Shown: piece by piece, positions 17,895 through 26,917 of the stretch
Layout: the number at the start of each line of letters is the position of its first letter
Numbering within the stretch: the stretch's first letter is position 1
From: Emticicia oligotrophica DSM 17448
GTDB taxonomy: Bacteria; Bacteroidota; Bacteroidia; Cytophagales; Spirosomataceae
Length of the DNA: 64,000 nt
NCBI RefSeq assembly: GCF_000263195.1
Contig: NC_018748.1
Span: 2,852,001-2,916,000, forward strand
Direction: 5' to 3'
The notes under the pieces: model-generated
Told to the model about the DNA's origin: nothing
What the model saw: only the letters and a program-made list of their open reading frames with translations
The model's database searches: none
Program-made: the position numbers and the translations under genes

Positions 17895-18809
17895 TTGAAA
17901 AGAGCAATTAAATTCTTACAAAATATTTATTTATGGGATACAACAGTTTCGCTGTATCATGTATTGAAAATCTTATGGAAAAAAATCGTAACTTTCGATA
18001 TTGACCAGCGTGCTGCTTCCGTATCTTATAGTTTTTTATTAGCGGTTTTCCCTGGTGTAATCTTCTTATTTACGCTTATTCCATTTGTACCGATTGAGAA
18101 TCTTGATGGTCTTATCATGAATTTTCTCCGTGATGCCATGCCACGGGGTATCTACGAAAATACCTCCAATACAATTCAAGACATTGTTAGTCGCCGACGC
18201 AGTGATGTACTATCATTTGGTTTTTTCTTTACTGTTTTTGCAGCAACTAATGGGATGATGGCTCTTATGCGAGCGTTTAATATGGCATTACAAGTTCGGG
18301 AAAAGCGTAGTTATTTGAAAGCTAGATTGATTGCTTTGTTCCTAACGGTACTTTTGATAGTAGTCTTAATTTCGGCTATCGTAGTATTGATTGTCGGTAC
18401 AATTGTACTAGATTTTCTCTTCGATAAAGGTATTCTTAATGAAGATTTCAACTTTTACTTGCTTCAAATTATTCGATATGGAGGTATTTTTTTGATTTTC
18501 TTTTTGGGGATTTGTGTGATATACTATTTTGCACCTGCGGTTCATAAACGCTTAAGGTTTTTCAATTTTGGTGCATTTATAGCTTCAATTTTGGGTATTT
18601 TAGTTACTAATTTATTCTCTTTTTATTTAGCTAATTTCAACTCTTACAATAAGCTTTATGGTTCAATAGGAACACTTATCGCTCTTATGGTTTGGATTTA
18701 TTTGGTTGCCTTAATCTTAATTTTAGGTTTCGAAATCAATATTTCAGTAAGAGATGCACTATTATTTCATGGCTCAAAAAAAGAAAAAAATACACCAGAA
18801 AATTCTTAG
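17895..18809 (+). CDS. YihY/BrkB-family inner-membrane protein
   Basis: The 304-residue protein with about 6 membrane helices matches the YihY/BrkB family, long mislabelled RNase BN. Typical segments are RAASVSYSFLLAVFPGVIFLFTLIPF, the middle region FFFTVFAATNGMMALMRAFN, and the C-terminal LYGSIGTLIALMVWIYLVALILILGFEIN. The proposed start is a TTG at 17895, because no upstream ATG is in frame and the family normally begins close to this point. The molecular function of the family is not settled. A strong bidirectional terminator follows. Confidence 0.87.
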   Translation: MKRAIKFLQNIYLWDTTVSLYHVLKILWKKIVTFDIDQRAASVSYSFLLAVFPGVIFLFTLIPFVPIENLDGLIMNFLRDAMPRGIYENTSNTIQDIVSRRRSDVLSFGFFFTVFAATNGMMALMRAFNMALQVREKRSYLKARLIALFLTVLLIVVLISAIVVLIVGTIVLDFLFDKGILNEDFNFYLLQIIRYGGIFLIFFLGICVIYYFAPAVHKRLRFFNFGAFIASILGILVTNLFSFYLANFNSYNKLYGSIGTLIALMVWIYLVALILILGFEINISVRDALLFHGSKKEKNTPENS

Positions 18810-18859
18810 TTCTGCTTAATATTTCTATTAACTCATTATAAGGATTTTAGATTGAAAGC

Positions 18860-18907
18860 AAAAAAGAACAGGTGTCTGAGCGAAGCCGAAGACACCTGTT
18901 CTTTTTT
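18860..18907. terminator. Bidirectional terminator built on a dispersed repeat
   Basis: A 17-bp perfect stem (AAAAAAGAACAGGTGTC and its complement) surrounds the loop TGAGCGAAGCCGAA. It lies between convergent yihY and dapA. The loop carries the GAGCGAAG(T/C)CGAAG core also seen at 37127-37156. Confidence 0.9.
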
Positions 18908-18925
18908 ATTCTAAATAGAAATCAA

Positions 18926-19810
18926 TCACTGCCAAAAACCTTCGGCAATCATCGCTTTAGTAAGTTTTACTCCGAGTTCTGAAGAGGCTTTTACTAATGG
19001 TAAGCGTACTTCAGAGCTACAAATTCCTTTAATCTCGCAACATTTCTTAATACCCACAGGATTTGACTCAACGTATAAAAGAGTATCAAAATCAACAAAT
19101 CTTTGCTGAATAGCTGCTGCTTTCTTGAAATCACCATTGAGGGCTGCCCAAGTCATTTCTCCAAATTCTTTTGGAAAAGCATTGGCAATTACTGAAATCA
19201 CACCGCTGAAGCCCATGCTCACAGAGGTTGTCACTAGGTTATCATCACCAGAAAGCAATAAGAAATCTTTTGGACAACGCTTACTTAATTCAATGGCATT
19301 TTCAATGCTACTTGCATCTTTTATACCAATAATATTAGGGTGCTTTGCCAATTCTAGTACAGTAGGGATTTGTATGTGCGTAACTGTGCGTCCGGGTACA
19401 TTATACAATAATACGGGCACTGGTGAGGCATCGGCGATAGCCGTAAAGTGAGCAATAAGACCCGCCTGAGAAGGTTTATTGTAATATGGGCAAACTGAAA
19501 GAATAGCTGTTACGCCGCTCAAATCAGTATTTTTTATAGTCTCAAGTACAACTTTAGTGTTGTTTCCTCCTAGACCATATACAATTGGTAAATTCTTTTT
19601 ATTATGTTCTTTTGCAAATTTCAGTAAATCTGCTTTTTCTTGTGCAGTGGTAGTTGAGGTTTCGCCAGTTGTACCTTGTACAACAAGATAATCTACACCT
19701 CCATCAGAAGTAAAATCAATTAATCGACGGAAGCCGTCATAGTCAATTTCGTGGTTTTGGTCAAAGGGTGTAATCAATGCTACACCTACTCCTTTCAATG
19801 GATGTTCCAT
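18926..19810 (-). CDS. dapA: 4-hydroxy-tetrahydrodipicolinate synthase
   Basis: The enzyme condenses pyruvate with aspartate semialdehyde, the first committed step to lysine and diaminopimelate. The 294-residue length is normal. Diagnostic residues are T48/T49 (QGTTGET), Y136 (LLYNVPGRT), R141 and Schiff-base K164 (IGIKDASS), plus SGDDNLV. It is a cytoplasmic TIM-barrel aldolase, usually tetrameric. It stands alone between a terminator and the serine hydrolase gene, and the 158-bp upstream gap holds nothing I can name. Confidence 0.96.
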   Translation of the reverse strand: MEHPLKGVGVALITPFDQNHEIDYDGFRRLIDFTSDGGVDYLVVQGTTGETSTTTAQEKADLLKFAKEHNKKNLPIVYGLGGNNTKVVLETIKNTDLSGVTAILSVCPYYNKPSQAGLIAHFTAIADASPVPVLLYNVPGRTVTHIQIPTVLELAKHPNIIGIKDASSIENAIELSKRCPKDFLLLSGDDNLVTTSVSMGFSGVISVIANAFPKEFGEMTWAALNGDFKKAAAIQQRFVDFDTLLYVESNPVGIKKCCEIKGICSSEVRLPLVKASSELGVKLTKAMIAEGFWQ

Positions 19811-19968
19811 TATTTTAATTTTAAATTTTCGAGCTGTAAAATTCGGTAGAAAATTGTATTTAAGAAAGATTATTGCTCGAAAAGTTTGTGTTAAATATTA
19901 ATTTATTTGTTTTCGTCATTGAATCTTGCTTAACTAATAAAGCCTTCAATGATGATGTTTTTATTAGA

Positions 19969-21243
19969 TTATAACATTGATTGATATACTAATATTCTAA
20001 ACTTACGCACTATTTCAGAATAGTGAGCATAAGGATGAACATTAGTATAAACTAGCATAATTGTTTCTTCTTTAGGGTCAATTGTATATTCTGAGCAGTA
20101 CATGCCACCCCAAGTTAATGAGCCTGGGGTCGCATTATCGCCATAATGTGATTCTGGCGAAATAATTTGCAAACCTAAACCAAATTTATCTTGACGGTCC
20201 CACACAAAACTTTCTCCTATTTGATTGCGTCCCATCATTTCTACGGTTGAACGAGCTAATAAACGTTTGCCATTAAACTCGCCCTTATTCATTATAAATT
20301 GACAAATTTTGGCATAATCTTCAATGGTACTTAATAGACCTGCTCCACCAGAAAAATAGGTTTTCGCTCCAGAAATAGCGTATTTTCTGTAAGTATCGTT
20401 TGTGTGAAGTGTAAGTTTATCTTCTGTACTTCCTTTAGAATAAAGTTCAACTAAGCGAGACGCTTTCGCATCAGGCAAATAGAAATAGGTATCGTTCATG
20501 CCTAAAGGCTCAAGAACTTTTTTACGCAAATACTCATCAAACGACATCCCAGAAAGTACTTCAATTAGACGGCCAATAATATCAGTGTTTAAGCCGTAAA
20601 CGAATTGCGTACCGGGGTCGGCTACGAGTGGTCGTGCAGCAATTTTATCAACAACGTCTTTTAAAATATCTTTTTCGGTTGAACAAAAGAAAGGCACTTT
20701 GAATTCGGGCAAGTCTTGAAGGGCATGTTCGTATGGAATGCCAGCTGAATGGCTGAGGAGTTGACGAATAGTTATTTCAGATTTTGCTGGACGAGTAATA
20801 TACTTGCTTCTATCTTTTTCGTCATAGCTTACTAATACGCGTGGATTTTTAAATGCTGGAATATATTTAGAAATAGGTTCATCTAAAAAAAATTTCCCTT
20901 CCTCAAAAAGCATTAAGAGCCCAACCGTTGTGATGAGTTTTGATTGTGAAGCGATTCTGAAAATATCATCTTTTTTTACCGGAATTTTGTTTTCTAAATT
21001 GCTGTATCCGAAGGCTTTATAATGTACAATCTTTCCTTTTTTTGCAATAAAAGTAACAATATTTGGAGCAATACCTTTATCTACCACACTCTGAAAGTGA
21101 GCATCTAAATACTTTAATCGTTCGCTCGAAAAGCCTACTTCTTCAGGCGTTTTAGAGAATGTAAACGATTGTGGTACTTGGGCTTTTATACCTGTAATTA
21201 GGAATAAAAATATAAATGAAAGGAGAATAGATAGGTTTTTCAT
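19969..21243 (-). CDS. Serine hydrolase of the beta-lactamase (class C/esterase) family
   Basis: The 424-residue protein has a signal peptide (MKNLSILLSFIFLFLITGIKAQ). The active-site S-x-x-K is SQSK (about 97-100, in FRIASQSKLIT), and the Tyr motif is in the FVYGLNTDIIG segment. HSAGIPY follows the family pattern, and WGGMYCSEYTIDP near the C-terminus stands where class C enzymes have K(T/S)G or HxG. Such periplasmic proteins act as esterases or D-aminopeptidases rather than true beta-lactamases. The substrate is unknown. It is transcribed alone, with a gap on both sides. Confidence 0.88.
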   Translation of the reverse strand: MKNLSILLSFIFLFLITGIKAQVPQSFTFSKTPEEVGFSSERLKYLDAHFQSVVDKGIAPNIVTFIAKKGKIVHYKAFGYSNLENKIPVKKDDIFRIASQSKLITTVGLLMLFEEGKFFLDEPISKYIPAFKNPRVLVSYDEKDRSKYITRPAKSEITIRQLLSHSAGIPYEHALQDLPEFKVPFFCSTEKDILKDVVDKIAARPLVADPGTQFVYGLNTDIIGRLIEVLSGMSFDEYLRKKVLEPLGMNDTYFYLPDAKASRLVELYSKGSTEDKLTLHTNDTYRKYAISGAKTYFSGGAGLLSTIEDYAKICQFIMNKGEFNGKRLLARSTVEMMGRNQIGESFVWDRQDKFGLGLQIISPESHYGDNATPGSLTWGGMYCSEYTIDPKEETIMLVYTNVHPYAHYSEIVRKFRILVYQSML

Positions 21244-21282
21244 AGGGGAATTCTGTTCGGGGTGCTGTTTTTACAAATATAA

Positions 21283-21316
21283 TAAAAAAGTTGCCTGTGG
21301 TTTTACAGGCAACTTC
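21283..21316 (-). terminator. Intrinsic terminator after the DUF4440 gene
   Basis: Nine-base perfect arms GTTGCCTGT/ACAGGCAAC. Read leftward, a run of six T follows. It ends the uxaC-exuT-DUF4440 transcription unit. Confidence 0.8.
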
Positions 21317-21321
21317 ATTTT

Positions 21322-21350
21322 ATGGACAAGTCTGGAGACTTGTGCTACAT
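21322..21350 (-). repeat. Dispersed palindrome, family A
   Basis: Imperfect palindrome read leftward as TGTAGCACAAGTCTCC then AGACTTGTCC. It begins directly at the stop codon of the DUF4440 gene. Related copies lie at 35453, 35529, 39937, 44090 and 44995. Confidence 0.65.
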
Positions 21351-21785
21351 TTAATTAGCGAGTTTCAATGATTGCCAAGTATTTAATTGCCAACCTTTTT
21401 TGCCATTTTTTGTATATACAACAGTGTATCTTAGTGGTAAAATGCTTGGTTTACCACTGGCAGTTCCTTGAGTGATAGTAACCCTTCCGTTAACTACGGC
21501 CGTTTTGCCATAATCACGAACCATAATTTCTTCTACATCAATTTTATCATAAACGCTTTTCCCATCTTTGATAGATTGAATGTATGATTGTTTGCTATCT
21601 TGTTTACCGCTTGAATGTGTGTAAACCAAGTCATCGGCAAAGACTTTTTCAAGAAAATCAAAATCTTTCGATACTTGTGCTGCAAAACGCTTGCGTTCGA
21701 GAGCTTCCACATCAGCTTTGGTATTTTGAGCCAAAGCAGCTTGTCCGAAAATGAGCGAAAAAGCTATAATTAATATTTTTTTCAT
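21351..21785 (-). CDS. Secreted SnoaL/DUF4440-like protein
   Basis: I start at the ATG at 21785 (144 residues), which begins a clean signal peptide MKKILIIAFSLIFGQAALAQ; the frame extends 13 codons further. The mature part (ADVEALERKRFAAQVSKDFDFLEKVFADDLVYTHSSG) matches the NTF2-like DUF4440 fold, a small alpha+beta barrel that binds or turns over small molecules. It lies about 35 bp downstream of the exuT stop, so it is probably the last gene of the uxaC-exuT unit. Its role there is unknown. A family A palindrome starts at its stop codon. Confidence 0.8.
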   Translation of the reverse strand: MKKILIIAFSLIFGQAALAQNTKADVEALERKRFAAQVSKDFDFLEKVFADDLVYTHSSGKQDSKQSYIQSIKDGKSVYDKIDVEEIMVRDYGKTAVVNGRVTITQGTASGKPSILPLRYTVVYTKNGKKGWQLNTWQSLKLAN

Positions 21786-21820
21786 TCGATTATGAATAGT
21801 TTGATAGAATACAATACATA

Positions 21821-23113
21821 TCAAAGATTTACTTTACTCATTTTTGGCACTAATAAGTGCATAATAAGCCAAGCCAAAAGGTAAGCTCCTGCACAAATCG
21901 CAAACATGATGTAATAGGCTGTTTCGATTTGGTTGATGCTTCTGTAATACACAAACATATTTTTCTGAACAGCCCAACTTAGTAAAATTCCACCTAAACC
22001 CCCAGCCATGCCACCAATACCAACTACCGAAGCTGTAGCTTTTTTCGGGAACATATCAGATACTGTGGTAAAGATGTTTGCACTCCATGCTTGGTGAGCA
22101 GAGGCCGCGATTCCGATTACGAGGACAGCCAACCACATATTAACTTGCCCTGCCATTTGTGAAAAAATTACTGGAATTACAAATAAAGCAAAAATAAACA
22201 TCGACGTTTTACGAGCTTTAAAAACAGGCATACCACGGTTGATAAGTGCCATTGGTAAATATCCACCACCGATACTGCCAACTGTAGAGATTATATAAAC
22301 TACCGCAACAGGAATAGAAATTTCGATGAGCGAAAGTTTGTATTGACTTTGAAGAAAATCTGGTAACCAGAATAGATAAAACCACCAAATTGGGTCACTA
22401 AGGAATTTACCTAATGCAAAAGCCCATGTTTGGCGGAAACCCAAAAGTTTTATCCAAGGCACTTTCTCTTCATTTGGTGCTGGTTGTTCGTCATCTTTGT
22501 CAGAGTGAATATAATCGTATTCGGTTTTGCTTAATTTCTTTGAATCTTGAGGTGTAGTATAATATAATTGCCATAAAACTAACCAAATAAAGCCGATAAG
22601 ACCAGTTAGAATAAATGCCCACTGCCAACCCCAAACCACGGCAATAACTGGAACGGATAGAGGAGCAATAATAGCACCGATATTTGTACCAGAGTTGAAG
22701 ATACCCGTTGCCAAAGCTCTTTCTTTTCTTGGAAACCACTCAGCAGTTGTTTTAATAGCCGCAGGGAAGTTTCCAGCTTCAGTAACTCCTAAAAATGCAC
22801 GAGCAATCATAAATCCGAAAGCAGAATTAGCAAATGCATGACCAATAGCCGCCAAACTCCACAAACCAGTAGCCCAAGCATAACCTTTTTTGGTGCCGAG
22901 TTTATCAACTACACCACCTGCTATGAGCATCCCGAATGAATAAAATAATTTGAAAGCAATTTCGATGTTAGCGTAATCACCGTCGTCCCATTTAAGTTCT
23001 GTTGTAAGAACTGATTTTAATAAGCTAATCACCTGTCTATCAAGGTAATTGACTGTTGTTGCAAAAAACACCAGAGCACAGATGGTCCAGCGATACTTAC
23101 CGATTTTTTCCAT
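21821..23113 (-). CDS. exuT: Hexuronate permease, MFS (ACS family)
   Basis: The 430-residue, 12-helix carrier opens KYRWTICALVFFATTVNYLDRQVISLL, the signature of the anion:cation symporter branch to which ExuT belongs. FLGVTEAGNFPAAIKTTAEWFPRKERALATGIFNSG is also diagnostic. It imports galacturonate or glucuronate with protons. It follows uxaC by about 90 bp on the same strand, so import and the first isomerisation step are encoded together. Some members transport other sugar acids, but the uxaC neighbour makes hexuronate by far the best call. Confidence 0.9.
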   Translation of the reverse strand: MEKIGKYRWTICALVFFATTVNYLDRQVISLLKSVLTTELKWDDGDYANIEIAFKLFYSFGMLIAGGVVDKLGTKKGYAWATGLWSLAAIGHAFANSAFGFMIARAFLGVTEAGNFPAAIKTTAEWFPRKERALATGIFNSGTNIGAIIAPLSVPVIAVVWGWQWAFILTGLIGFIWLVLWQLYYTTPQDSKKLSKTEYDYIHSDKDDEQPAPNEEKVPWIKLLGFRQTWAFALGKFLSDPIWWFYLFWLPDFLQSQYKLSLIEISIPVAVVYIISTVGSIGGGYLPMALINRGMPVFKARKTSMFIFALFVIPVIFSQMAGQVNMWLAVLVIGIAASAHQAWSANIFTTVSDMFPKKATASVVGIGGMAGGLGGILLSWAVQKNMFVYYRSINQIETAYYIMFAICAGAYLLAWLIMHLLVPKMSKVNL

Positions 23114-23203
23114 GATTTGTTTTAGGGTTGAATATTTTAGCTGTTAGCCATTGGAAATAGCTTTTAGCTTGATATTTAATGAACTCATTCCAACAGCTAA
23201 TTT

Positions 23204-24604
23204 TTAGAATCCAAAATAATCTTTTGCGTTGTTATAGCAAATATTCTGAACTATTTGGCCTGTCCATTTAATATCGTTTGGAATTTCGCCGTTTTCGATG
23301 TCATTTCCAAGGATATTACATAAAATTCTACGGAAATACTCATGGCGAGGGAATGATAAGAAACTTCTTGAGTCGGTTAACATACCAATAAATCGACTCA
23401 AAAGACCCATATTCGAAAGAGCATTGATTTGTTTTTCCATGCCATCTTTTTGGTCAAGGAACCACCAACCCGAGCCAAATTGAACTTTTCCTGCAATAGA
23501 ACCATCATTAAAGTTACCAATCATAGTGGCAATTACTTCATTATCGGCAGGATTTAAGTTATAAATGATTGTTTTGGCTAGTTGATTATATTCATCTAAG
23601 CGACCTAAGAACTTCGAAAGCGAAACGGCTTGAGAATAATCTCCGATTGAGTCCCAACCAGTATCTGGACCTAAAATTCTCAATGCACGAGTATTATTGT
23701 TGCGTAATGCTCCCAAGTGAAATTGTTGTGTCCAACCCAATTCGTGGTACATTACACCCAAAGCATGCAAGATGGCCGATTTGAATATGATGGCTTCTTC
23801 TGCACTTACGCCTTTGCCTGAAATTGCTTTTTTGAAAGCTGAATCAGCTTGTTCGGGTGTAAAGTCTGCTGCGTAAATTTGCTCTAAACCGTGGTCACAG
23901 AGTTGACAACCGTTGCTCGCAAAGAAATCAGCACGTGTACGAAGGGCTTTCAATAAAGCTTCGTAAGAGTTGATTTCCATATTCACGATAGTACCTAATT
24001 TTTGTACGAAAGTTGAGAAATTAGGGTTTTCTATTAATATAAACTTATCTGGACGAAACGCTGGCAACATTTTGATTTTTGCTGAAGTATCTTTATGATA
24101 AGCTTGATGGAATTCGAGTGTATCGAGTGGGTCATCAGTGGTACAAACCACTTCCACATTCATTTTACCTAAAAGGTTTCTTACCGAATATTCAGGCGAT
24201 TGAATTTTAGCCGTACAGTCATCATAAATTTGTTTGGCTGTAGCAGGACTTAATACATCCTGAATACCGAAATATCGTTGAAGCTCTAAGTGTGTCCAAT
24301 GGTATAATGGATTTCGGAGTGTATAAGGTACAGTTTCTGCCCATTTTTCGAATTTTTCGTAGTCAGTCGCGTCTCCAGTGCAGAATCTTTCGTTGATTCC
24401 ATTGGTACGCATCGCTCTCCATTTGTAATGGTCGCCGTAGAGCCAAACCTGAGTAATATTACCAAAAACTTTATCACCCAAAATTTGGTCAGGTGGTAAG
24501 TGATTATGGTAATCAATGATAGGCATATCTTTAGCATACTCGTGGTAGAGTGTGCGTGCTGTCTTTGTTTGTAGTAGAAAATCCTCGTCTAAAAACTTCT
24601 TCAT
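23204..24604 (-). CDS. uxaC: Glucuronate/galacturonate isomerase
   Basis: UxaC converts D-glucuronate to D-fructuronate and D-galacturonate to D-tagaturonate. The 466-residue length is typical. It opens with FLLQTKTARTLYHEYAKDMPIIDYHNHLPPDQI, where HNHL is the metal site of this amidohydrolase-fold enzyme. RNPLYHWTHLELQRYFGI, VVCTTDDPLDTLEFH and FHLGALRNNN are further family blocks. The minus-strand sequence TAGTTTTG at 24644-24637 fits the -7 promoter consensus just upstream. Downstream dehydrogenases and dehydratases (uxaB, uxuA/B) are not in the window. Confidence 0.95.
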   Translation of the reverse strand: MKKFLDEDFLLQTKTARTLYHEYAKDMPIIDYHNHLPPDQILGDKVFGNITQVWLYGDHYKWRAMRTNGINERFCTGDATDYEKFEKWAETVPYTLRNPLYHWTHLELQRYFGIQDVLSPATAKQIYDDCTAKIQSPEYSVRNLLGKMNVEVVCTTDDPLDTLEFHQAYHKDTSAKIKMLPAFRPDKFILIENPNFSTFVQKLGTIVNMEINSYEALLKALRTRADFFASNGCQLCDHGLEQIYAADFTPEQADSAFKKAISGKGVSAEEAIIFKSAILHALGVMYHELGWTQQFHLGALRNNNTRALRILGPDTGWDSIGDYSQAVSLSKFLGRLDEYNQLAKTIIYNLNPADNEVIATMIGNFNDGSIAGKVQFGSGWWFLDQKDGMEKQINALSNMGLLSRFIGMLTDSRSFLSFPRHEYFRRILCNILGNDIENGEIPNDIKWTGQIVQNICYNNAKDYFGF

Positions 24605-24765
24605 TCTTTTTTTTGACTATACGTTGTTTGATTTAGCAAAACTATTGAGTTTATTTTATTTATTCTGCCATAATATTTCTTTTTTTAATACTATTTTGAT
24701 AAAGGTATTTAGTAAATGTGATTTTATCATCATTTTATACTTTTCATACCCTTTTGCAGAAACAA

Positions 24766-24812
24766 AAATTTGACAACTCTATCAACCGTTCACGGATAAA
24801 AGTTGTCAAATC
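24766..24812 (-). terminator. Intrinsic terminator after the GH105 gene
   Basis: Perfect 11-bp arms ATTTGACAACT/AGTTGTCAAAT with a 22-nt loop. Leftward it is followed by TTTTTGTTT. It separates the GH unit from uxaC. Confidence 0.8.
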
Positions 24813-24841
24813 TGAGTGAAGTGTTCAATCTTTTAGAATAA

Positions 24842-26752
24842 CTATTTTACTCCCAAAGCCCATTTGGCTAAATCTTTGGCGGCACTAAAGTTTTCGTAAA
24901 TGATTGGAATTCGACGTCCGTCAGTATATTCATTGTATAACCAAGGGTCTCCAACGATAAATACACTGCCTTTACCAACTTTGGCCGTTGCAATGATATT
25001 ATCGCCACCTTCGCTTACAATTGTTTTGGCAGGAGCGTGTACATTGAGTGTTACTAATTCTTTGATATAAACTAATTTAGTATTTTTGAAAACAGGATTT
25101 CCCGCAGGAATATCTACACGGCCTTGTTCCCATTTGGTGCCTTGCACCATGTTTCTGCTTTTGTTCGTAAACTCAACGCCAAAGGCTTTTGCAAGTTCAT
25201 TAAAGTGAGGTATTTCACAGTTAGCTGTATCATTGGCCATCATGATGAGTGTTCCACCTGTTTTCACCCAGTCAGAAATAACTTTAATATCTGATTTTTG
25301 AACAAAATTCGGTTTTGCTGTCTCTTTTTTAGTGTCGGGGTCAACGATGATGTAAACATTTACATCTTTCAAATTCGCCGCCGTCGGTGCGGCCGAAATC
25401 GTTTTAAGTTTTGCTCCTAACTCTTGGAAGATTTGTCCCCAAACCCAAAAACCTGAGTGCATACGGTCATCCCAAGTATAGTGGAAAGATTCTTGATTCC
25501 CATTCAAATCTTTTCTGAACTCATTATTGAAGTAATTATCAACTGCTACGGTCTTGCCTTTACCGAGTGAATTTTCTGCCGCAATTTCCATTTCTACACT
25601 TGCAAAAATAAATGGCCCAAGACCCTTTAAGTCATTCTTGCGGATAGGCTCACTTAGATAATATTCGTAGCTACCATCACGGTAAGGAGTGCCGCCTAAG
25701 CCGCCAACACTTACGGTTTTGTTTAAACTAATAGTGCCATCAGCTTCTTTTTCTACAAACTCTTTCAACATTCCTGCGTAGCCTTTTTTAGCTGCGGCTA
25801 AATAGGTAGCTGGCAAATATCCTTTACGCACACCTTTGGCGAGGGTATAAACAAACATGGCTGAGCCTGATGCTTCTAAATAATTGCCTTTGCGAGTGCC
25901 AAGAGCTATCATCTGATACCAAACGCCCGACTTAGGGTCTTGGTATTTAATCAAAGCAGGAGCAAGTCGTTGAAGATATTTAATCAAATTAGCTCTTTCA
26001 GGGTGATTTTCAGGGAAATAATCAAGCACATCAACTAAAGCCATGGCGTACCAACCAATGGCTCTGCTCCAGAAGTGTGGAGATAAACCCGTTTTTTTAT
26101 CAGCCCATTTCTGTTCTTTACTTTCGTCGTATCCATGATACACCAAGCCAGTTTTGGCATCAACGGCGTATTTTTCAATCAAGGCAAATTGCTTAGCAAT
26201 ATCATTGAAATGCTCAGGTTTATTAAAAATCTTGCTGTATTCAGCGGCAAAAGGTTCGCACATAAAAAGGCCATCGAGCCACATTTGGAATGGGTAACGC
26301 TTTTTGTGCCAATATCCACCATCATTGGTTTTGGGTTGATTTTCAATTTGTTTCCAAAGTAAATCAGCTGCTTTCTGATACTTTTCTTTATCGGGTTGAG
26401 ATTGTTGGGCAAGCATTAATAACGCACGTCCAGTTGGAATGTTATCAAGATTGAATTCATCGTATTTGTAGGTGCGAATACTTCCATCTTTTTGTATGTA
26501 ACGGTCTAAATCATGGCGGATATACTCAAAATATTTGCCATCTCCCGTGCGATACCACACTTTTTCGAGAGCTTTTAGCATTAAACCTTGCTCATAGTCC
26601 CAACCTGCGGGTTTCCCTTCTTTTACCGCAATCGAATCTTTATGGCGACTCATAAATGATTCTGCCATCCAGACGGAGTATGTTTGCCCCCAAACTCCCA
26701 AAGGCAAGTTAAGAGCAAGTAATAAATAGAAAAATAGCTTTTTAGTGTTCAT
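24842..26752 (-). CDS. GH105-like unsaturated rhamnogalacturonyl hydrolase with C-terminal GATase-like domain
   Basis: I start at the ATG at 26752 (636 residues), giving a signal peptide MNTKKLFFYLLLALNLPLGVWGQ; the frame runs 42 codons further without a signal peptide. The N-terminal two-thirds is a six-hairpin barrel of the GH88/GH105 type: WDYEQGLMLKALEKVW, QMWLDGLFMCEPFA (conserved catalytic Asp), HFWSRAIGWYAMALVDVLDYFP, and EASGSAMFVYTLAKG. These enzymes release 4,5-unsaturated uronic acid from lyase products. The last 170 residues (VYIIVDPDTKK, VISDWVKTGGTLIMMAND, VGKGSVFIVGDPWLYNEY) resemble a GATase1/DUF4350-like fold. A second GH105 gene lies upstream. Confidence 0.87.
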   Translation of the reverse strand: MNTKKLFFYLLLALNLPLGVWGQTYSVWMAESFMSRHKDSIAVKEGKPAGWDYEQGLMLKALEKVWYRTGDGKYFEYIRHDLDRYIQKDGSIRTYKYDEFNLDNIPTGRALLMLAQQSQPDKEKYQKAADLLWKQIENQPKTNDGGYWHKKRYPFQMWLDGLFMCEPFAAEYSKIFNKPEHFNDIAKQFALIEKYAVDAKTGLVYHGYDESKEQKWADKKTGLSPHFWSRAIGWYAMALVDVLDYFPENHPERANLIKYLQRLAPALIKYQDPKSGVWYQMIALGTRKGNYLEASGSAMFVYTLAKGVRKGYLPATYLAAAKKGYAGMLKEFVEKEADGTISLNKTVSVGGLGGTPYRDGSYEYYLSEPIRKNDLKGLGPFIFASVEMEIAAENSLGKGKTVAVDNYFNNEFRKDLNGNQESFHYTWDDRMHSGFWVWGQIFQELGAKLKTISAAPTAANLKDVNVYIIVDPDTKKETAKPNFVQKSDIKVISDWVKTGGTLIMMANDTANCEIPHFNELAKAFGVEFTNKSRNMVQGTKWEQGRVDIPAGNPVFKNTKLVYIKELVTLNVHAPAKTIVSEGGDNIIATAKVGKGSVFIVGDPWLYNEYTDGRRIPIIYENFSAAKDLAKWALGVK

Positions 26753-26820
26753 ATTTGATTGAAATTTTGAATTCTTTGTTGAATAGAGATATAACTTACA
26801 CAAAATCTTAAAAAATTGGT

Positions 26821-26840
26821 GGCTGAGCGTTGTCGGAGCC
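26821..26840. repeat. Dispersed hairpin, family C
   Basis: GGCT and AGCC arms enclose GAGCGTTGTCGG, a variant of the GAGCGAAGTCGAAG core at 18877 and 37127. It lies between the two GH105 genes. Confidence 0.45.
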
Positions 26841-26917
26841 TCAATTTCGGGCGTTTCGGCTATGCTCAATAACCCCAAATGACAGTTTTAGCTATTTTAT
26901 ATAAGTCGAAAGAAAAA

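Noticed and set aside
19969-21243. Serine hydrolase considered as a beta-lactamase resistance gene
   Set aside because: SxxK is present, but the family includes many esterases and peptidases, and no typical class C resistance context or regulator is nearby.
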